NCBI GenBank assembly: GCA_902489075.1
Contig: CABTYO010000013.1
Location: forward strand, 1-64,000
Source: an uncultured Faecalicatena sp.
GTDB lineage: Bacteria; Bacillota; Clostridia; Lachnospirales; Lachnospiraceae
Direction of reading: 5' to 3'
DNA: 64,000 nucleotides
Each line of letters starts with the position of its first letter. Position 1 is the first letter of the stretch. A model generated the notes under the pieces. The model had not been told where the DNA came from. It did not search any database and worked only from the letters and a program-made list of their open reading frames with translations. Positions 61,192 to 64,000 of this stretch are shown piece by piece. A program made the translations under genes and the position numbers.

Positions 61192-61220
61192 TTGACAAAT
61201 ATAAATCTCAGTGCTATCTT
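61192..61220 (+). promoter_or_regulatory. hrcA operon promoter
   Basis: TTGACA and TATCTT are separated by 17 bases. The predicted transcript start is near 61227, nine bases before the CIRCE element. Confidence 0.75.
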
Positions 61221-61235
61221 AATATACGTAAGGTG

Positions 61236-61262
61236 TTAGCACTCAAAACTAAGGAGTGCTAA
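61236..61262 (+). promoter_or_regulatory. CIRCE operator
   Basis: TTAGCACTC and GAGTGCTAA are separated by nine bases, a perfect match to the CIRCE consensus bound by HrcA. Heat stress relieves this repression of the hrcA-grpE-dnaK operon. Confidence 0.97.
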
Positions 61263-61303
61263 TAAGCAGAAAACAAGAACTCTGCAAAGGAAAGGAGGAG
61301 CCT

Positions 61304-62353
61304 ATGGCAGGAATCACAGAACTGAGTGAAAGAAAGATGGTTATTCTTAAAGCGATCATTCAGAACTATCTGGAGACAGGAGAGCCGGTTGGTTCACGAA
61401 CACTTTCCAAATACACGGACTTGAATTTAAGTTCAGCAACGATCCGTAATGAGATGGCAGATCTGGAGGACCTGGGTTATATTTTCCAGCCTCACACATC
61501 CGCGGGACGTATCCCTTCTGATAAAGGATATCGGCTGTATGTCGACATGCTGATGGAAGAGAAGGAGCAGGAGATTATAGAGCTTCGCAATACGATGCTC
61601 GAGAAGACGGATGAGGTCGACAAGGTTCTAAAGCAGGCAGCCAGGGTTCTGGCGGCGAATACGAACTACGCGACGATGATTTCCGCACCGGTCAACAGCA
61701 GGAACCGGTTAAAGTTCATCCAGCTCTCCCAGGTAGATGAGGAACAGATCGTAGCAGTGATCGTGATGAACGGCAACGTCATTAAGAATAAGATTATTGA
61801 AGTCAGTGAAGCCTTAAGTAATGAACATTTATTTAAATTGAATATGCTGCTCAACACGACATTGAATGGAATGTCGATCGAAGAGATCAACCTGGGGCTG
61901 ATCGCGAAGCTGAAAGAGCAGGCGGGCATTCACAGTCAGGTGATCAGCGATGTTCTGGATGCGGTGGCCGAGATCATACATGTGAATGATGACATGGAGA
62001 TCTACACAAGCGGAACCACCAATATTTTCAAGTATCCGGAGCTGAGCGATAAGGAAAGCGCACAGGAGATCATCAGTGCATTTGAAGAAAAGCAGCAGCT
62101 GGCGGAACTCGTGACAGAGACCCTTGCCAGTGAAGATAATCATGGAATTCAGGTATACATCGGAGACGAAGCACCAGTGAAGACCATGAAGGACTGCAGC
62201 GTTGTGACAGCAACCTACGAATTGGGCGAGGGCATGAAGGGTACAATCGGTATCATAGGTCCCAAGCGTATGGATTACGAACATGTCATGAAGTCGCTGA
62301 AGACTCTGCAGAACGAGTTGGATGCAATTTATTACAAAGACCCAAAAGAATAG
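61304..62353 (+). CDS. hrcA: heat-inducible transcription repressor HrcA
   Basis: The 349-residue repressor has an N-terminal winged helix (ELSERKMVILKAIIQNYLET, YTDLNLSSATIRNEMADLED) and the HrcA sensor region (HTSAGRIPSDKGYRLYVDML, then the C-terminal GTIGIIGPKRMDYEHV). It binds the CIRCE element 42 bases upstream and represses its own operon, with GroEL aiding its folding. I start at ATG 61304 (AAGGAAAGGAGGAGCCT upstream); an in-frame ATG at 61256 overlaps the CIRCE element and is rejected. Confidence 0.96.
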   Translation: MAGITELSERKMVILKAIIQNYLETGEPVGSRTLSKYTDLNLSSATIRNEMADLEDLGYIFQPHTSAGRIPSDKGYRLYVDMLMEEKEQEIIELRNTMLEKTDEVDKVLKQAARVLAANTNYATMISAPVNSRNRLKFIQLSQVDEEQIVAVIVMNGNVIKNKIIEVSEALSNEHLFKLNMLLNTTLNGMSIEEINLGLIAKLKEQAGIHSQVISDVLDAVAEIIHVNDDMEIYTSGTTNIFKYPELSDKESAQEIISAFEEKQQLAELVTETLASEDNHGIQVYIGDEAPVKTMKDCSVVTATYELGEGMKGTIGIIGPKRMDYEHVMKSLKTLQNELDAIYYKDPKE

Positions 62354-62368
62354 GAAGGTGGATAGCTG

Positions 62369-63097
62369 GTGGAAGAGAATATGAGCAAAGAAGATATGGT
62401 AAAAGAAGCAGTAGAAGAGGCTAAGGCAAAAGCGGCGAAGGAAGCCGAGGAGGCGCTTAAGAACGCGGACGAAGCCAAGGCCCAGACAGAAGATGCCGGG
62501 GATACACAAGAGGCAGCTGAGGAAGAGACAGAGGAGTCAGCAGAAGATTCCGAAGAAGAGACAGCAGAGGATGCCGGAGAAGACACTGAGGCAGAAGCCG
62601 GGGATGGAAAAGAGAAGTCCGGCAAAGAAAAGAAGCTGTTCGGCAGAAAGAATAAGAAAGACAAGAAGGACGAGAAGATTGAAGAGCTGACTGACCGGCT
62701 CACTCGTCAGATGGCAGAGTTTGATAACTTCCGCAAGCGTACGGAAAAGGAGAAATCCCAGATGTACGAGGTTGGAGCGAAAGATATCATAGAAAAGATT
62801 CTTCCGGTCGTTGATAATTTTGAACGCGGCCTGGCAGCTGTGCCAGAGGAAGATCAGTCCAATCCTTTCGCGGAAGGAATGGAGAAGATTTATAAACAGC
62901 TTATGACTACACTGGAAGAGATTGGCGTCAAGCCGATCGAGGCAGTTGGCAATGAGTTTAATCCGGATTTCCACAATGCAGTGATGCATATCGAGGATGA
63001 AGCATTCGGAGAGAACATCGTAGCCGAGGAGTTCCAGAAGGGCTACACATACCGCGACAGTGTAGTAAGACATAGTATGGTAAAAGTTGCAAATTAA
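62369..63097 (+). CDS. grpE: nucleotide exchange factor GrpE
   Basis: GrpE releases ADP from DnaK. The N-terminal ~85 residues are very rich in Glu and Ala, ending in a basic patch (GKEKKLFGRKNKKDKKDEK). The long dimeric helix follows (EELTDRLTRQMAEFDNFRKR), then the beta-wing domain with PVVDNFERGLAA, NEFNPDFHNAVMH and GYTYRDSVVRHSMVKV. GTG 62369 lies seven bases after AAGGTGG; ATG 62381 four codons later is an alternative with a weaker site. At 242 residues it is longer than the ~190-residue average because of the acidic N-terminal tail. It lies 15 bases after hrcA. Confidence 0.94.
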   Translation: MEENMSKEDMVKEAVEEAKAKAAKEAEEALKNADEAKAQTEDAGDTQEAAEEETEESAEDSEEETAEDAGEDTEAEAGDGKEKSGKEKKLFGRKNKKDKKDEKIEELTDRLTRQMAEFDNFRKRTEKEKSQMYEVGAKDIIEKILPVVDNFERGLAAVPEEDQSNPFAEGMEKIYKQLMTTLEEIGVKPIEAVGNEFNPDFHNAVMHIEDEAFGENIVAEEFQKGYTYRDSVVRHSMVKVAN

Positions 63098-63103
63098 TTT
63101 TAG

Positions 63104-64000
<897 letters not shown>

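Overview
The window reads as chromosome of a low-to-mid GC, spore-forming Firmicute of the Clostridia, most likely Lachnospiraceae (Dorea / Mediterraneibacter / Blautia type). Support: strong AGGAGG ribosome sites, split GcvP-type subunits, HemW next to LepA, a perfect CIRCE element in front of hrcA-grpE-dnaK, a GerMN lipoprotein, and many XRE/ABC accessory cassettes. No rRNA, tRNA, CRISPR array or intact insertion sequence was found. Species cannot be fixed from this alone.

Layout. 1-1.8 kb: right end of a prophage (inverted tail-fibre-like fragment, holin, GH25-LysM endolysin). 2-5.3 kb: XRE regulator, PLDc_N membrane peptide and ABC-2 exporter. 5.3-13.3 kb: mixed housekeeping and accessory genes (Rpn nuclease remnant, threonine aldolase, signal peptidase I, nicotinamidase-like hydrolase, iron alcohol dehydrogenase, methyltransferase, pentapeptide protein, second XRE regulator). 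13.3-29.4 kb: a large divergent catabolic island. On the minus strand are a DeoR regulator, a degenerate sugar-ABC ATPase and an FGGY kinase. On the plus strand are a ribose-type ABC transporter, a TIM-barrel isomerase, a zinc dehydrogenase, an Fe-S flavin oxidoreductase, a DERA-type aldolase, a diverged glycine-decarboxylase-like pair and an AcoX-like NAD kinase. 30-31.9 kb: WYL regulator, GyrI-like protein and a short peptide gene with its own promoter and terminator. 32-40.4 kb: proBA, a RelB/MazF-type toxin-antitoxin pair, then argC-GNAT-argJ-argB-argD. 41-47.5 kb: comEA, two-component system, GerMN lipoprotein and comEC. 47.6-55.9 kb: orphan HicB, esterase/GPH symporter/AraC locus, holA, and a second ABC exporter operon. 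56-64 kb: pepV, lepA, hemW, hrcA, grpE, dnaK (cut by the window end).

Two things stand out. First, two intergenic regions (29.45-29.75 kb and 60.82-61.13 kb) each fold into a ~300-nt giant hairpin. Each has ~110-nt near-complementary arms, a three-way core with two small hairpins, a shared junction (CGGA / TTCCG) and a shared internal loop (CTGAG / GCGAAT). The paired stems differ in sequence, so this looks like a family of structured RNA or palindromic DNA elements. Second, the 13-29 kb island joins sugar-type uptake and DERA chemistry to a GcvPA/GcvPB-like pair with no GcvT, GcvH or lipoamide dehydrogenase nearby. It may be an undescribed catabolic pathway. A smaller dispersed hairpin repeat (~50 bp) with a conserved bulge occurs three times, with a possible fourth half-copy.
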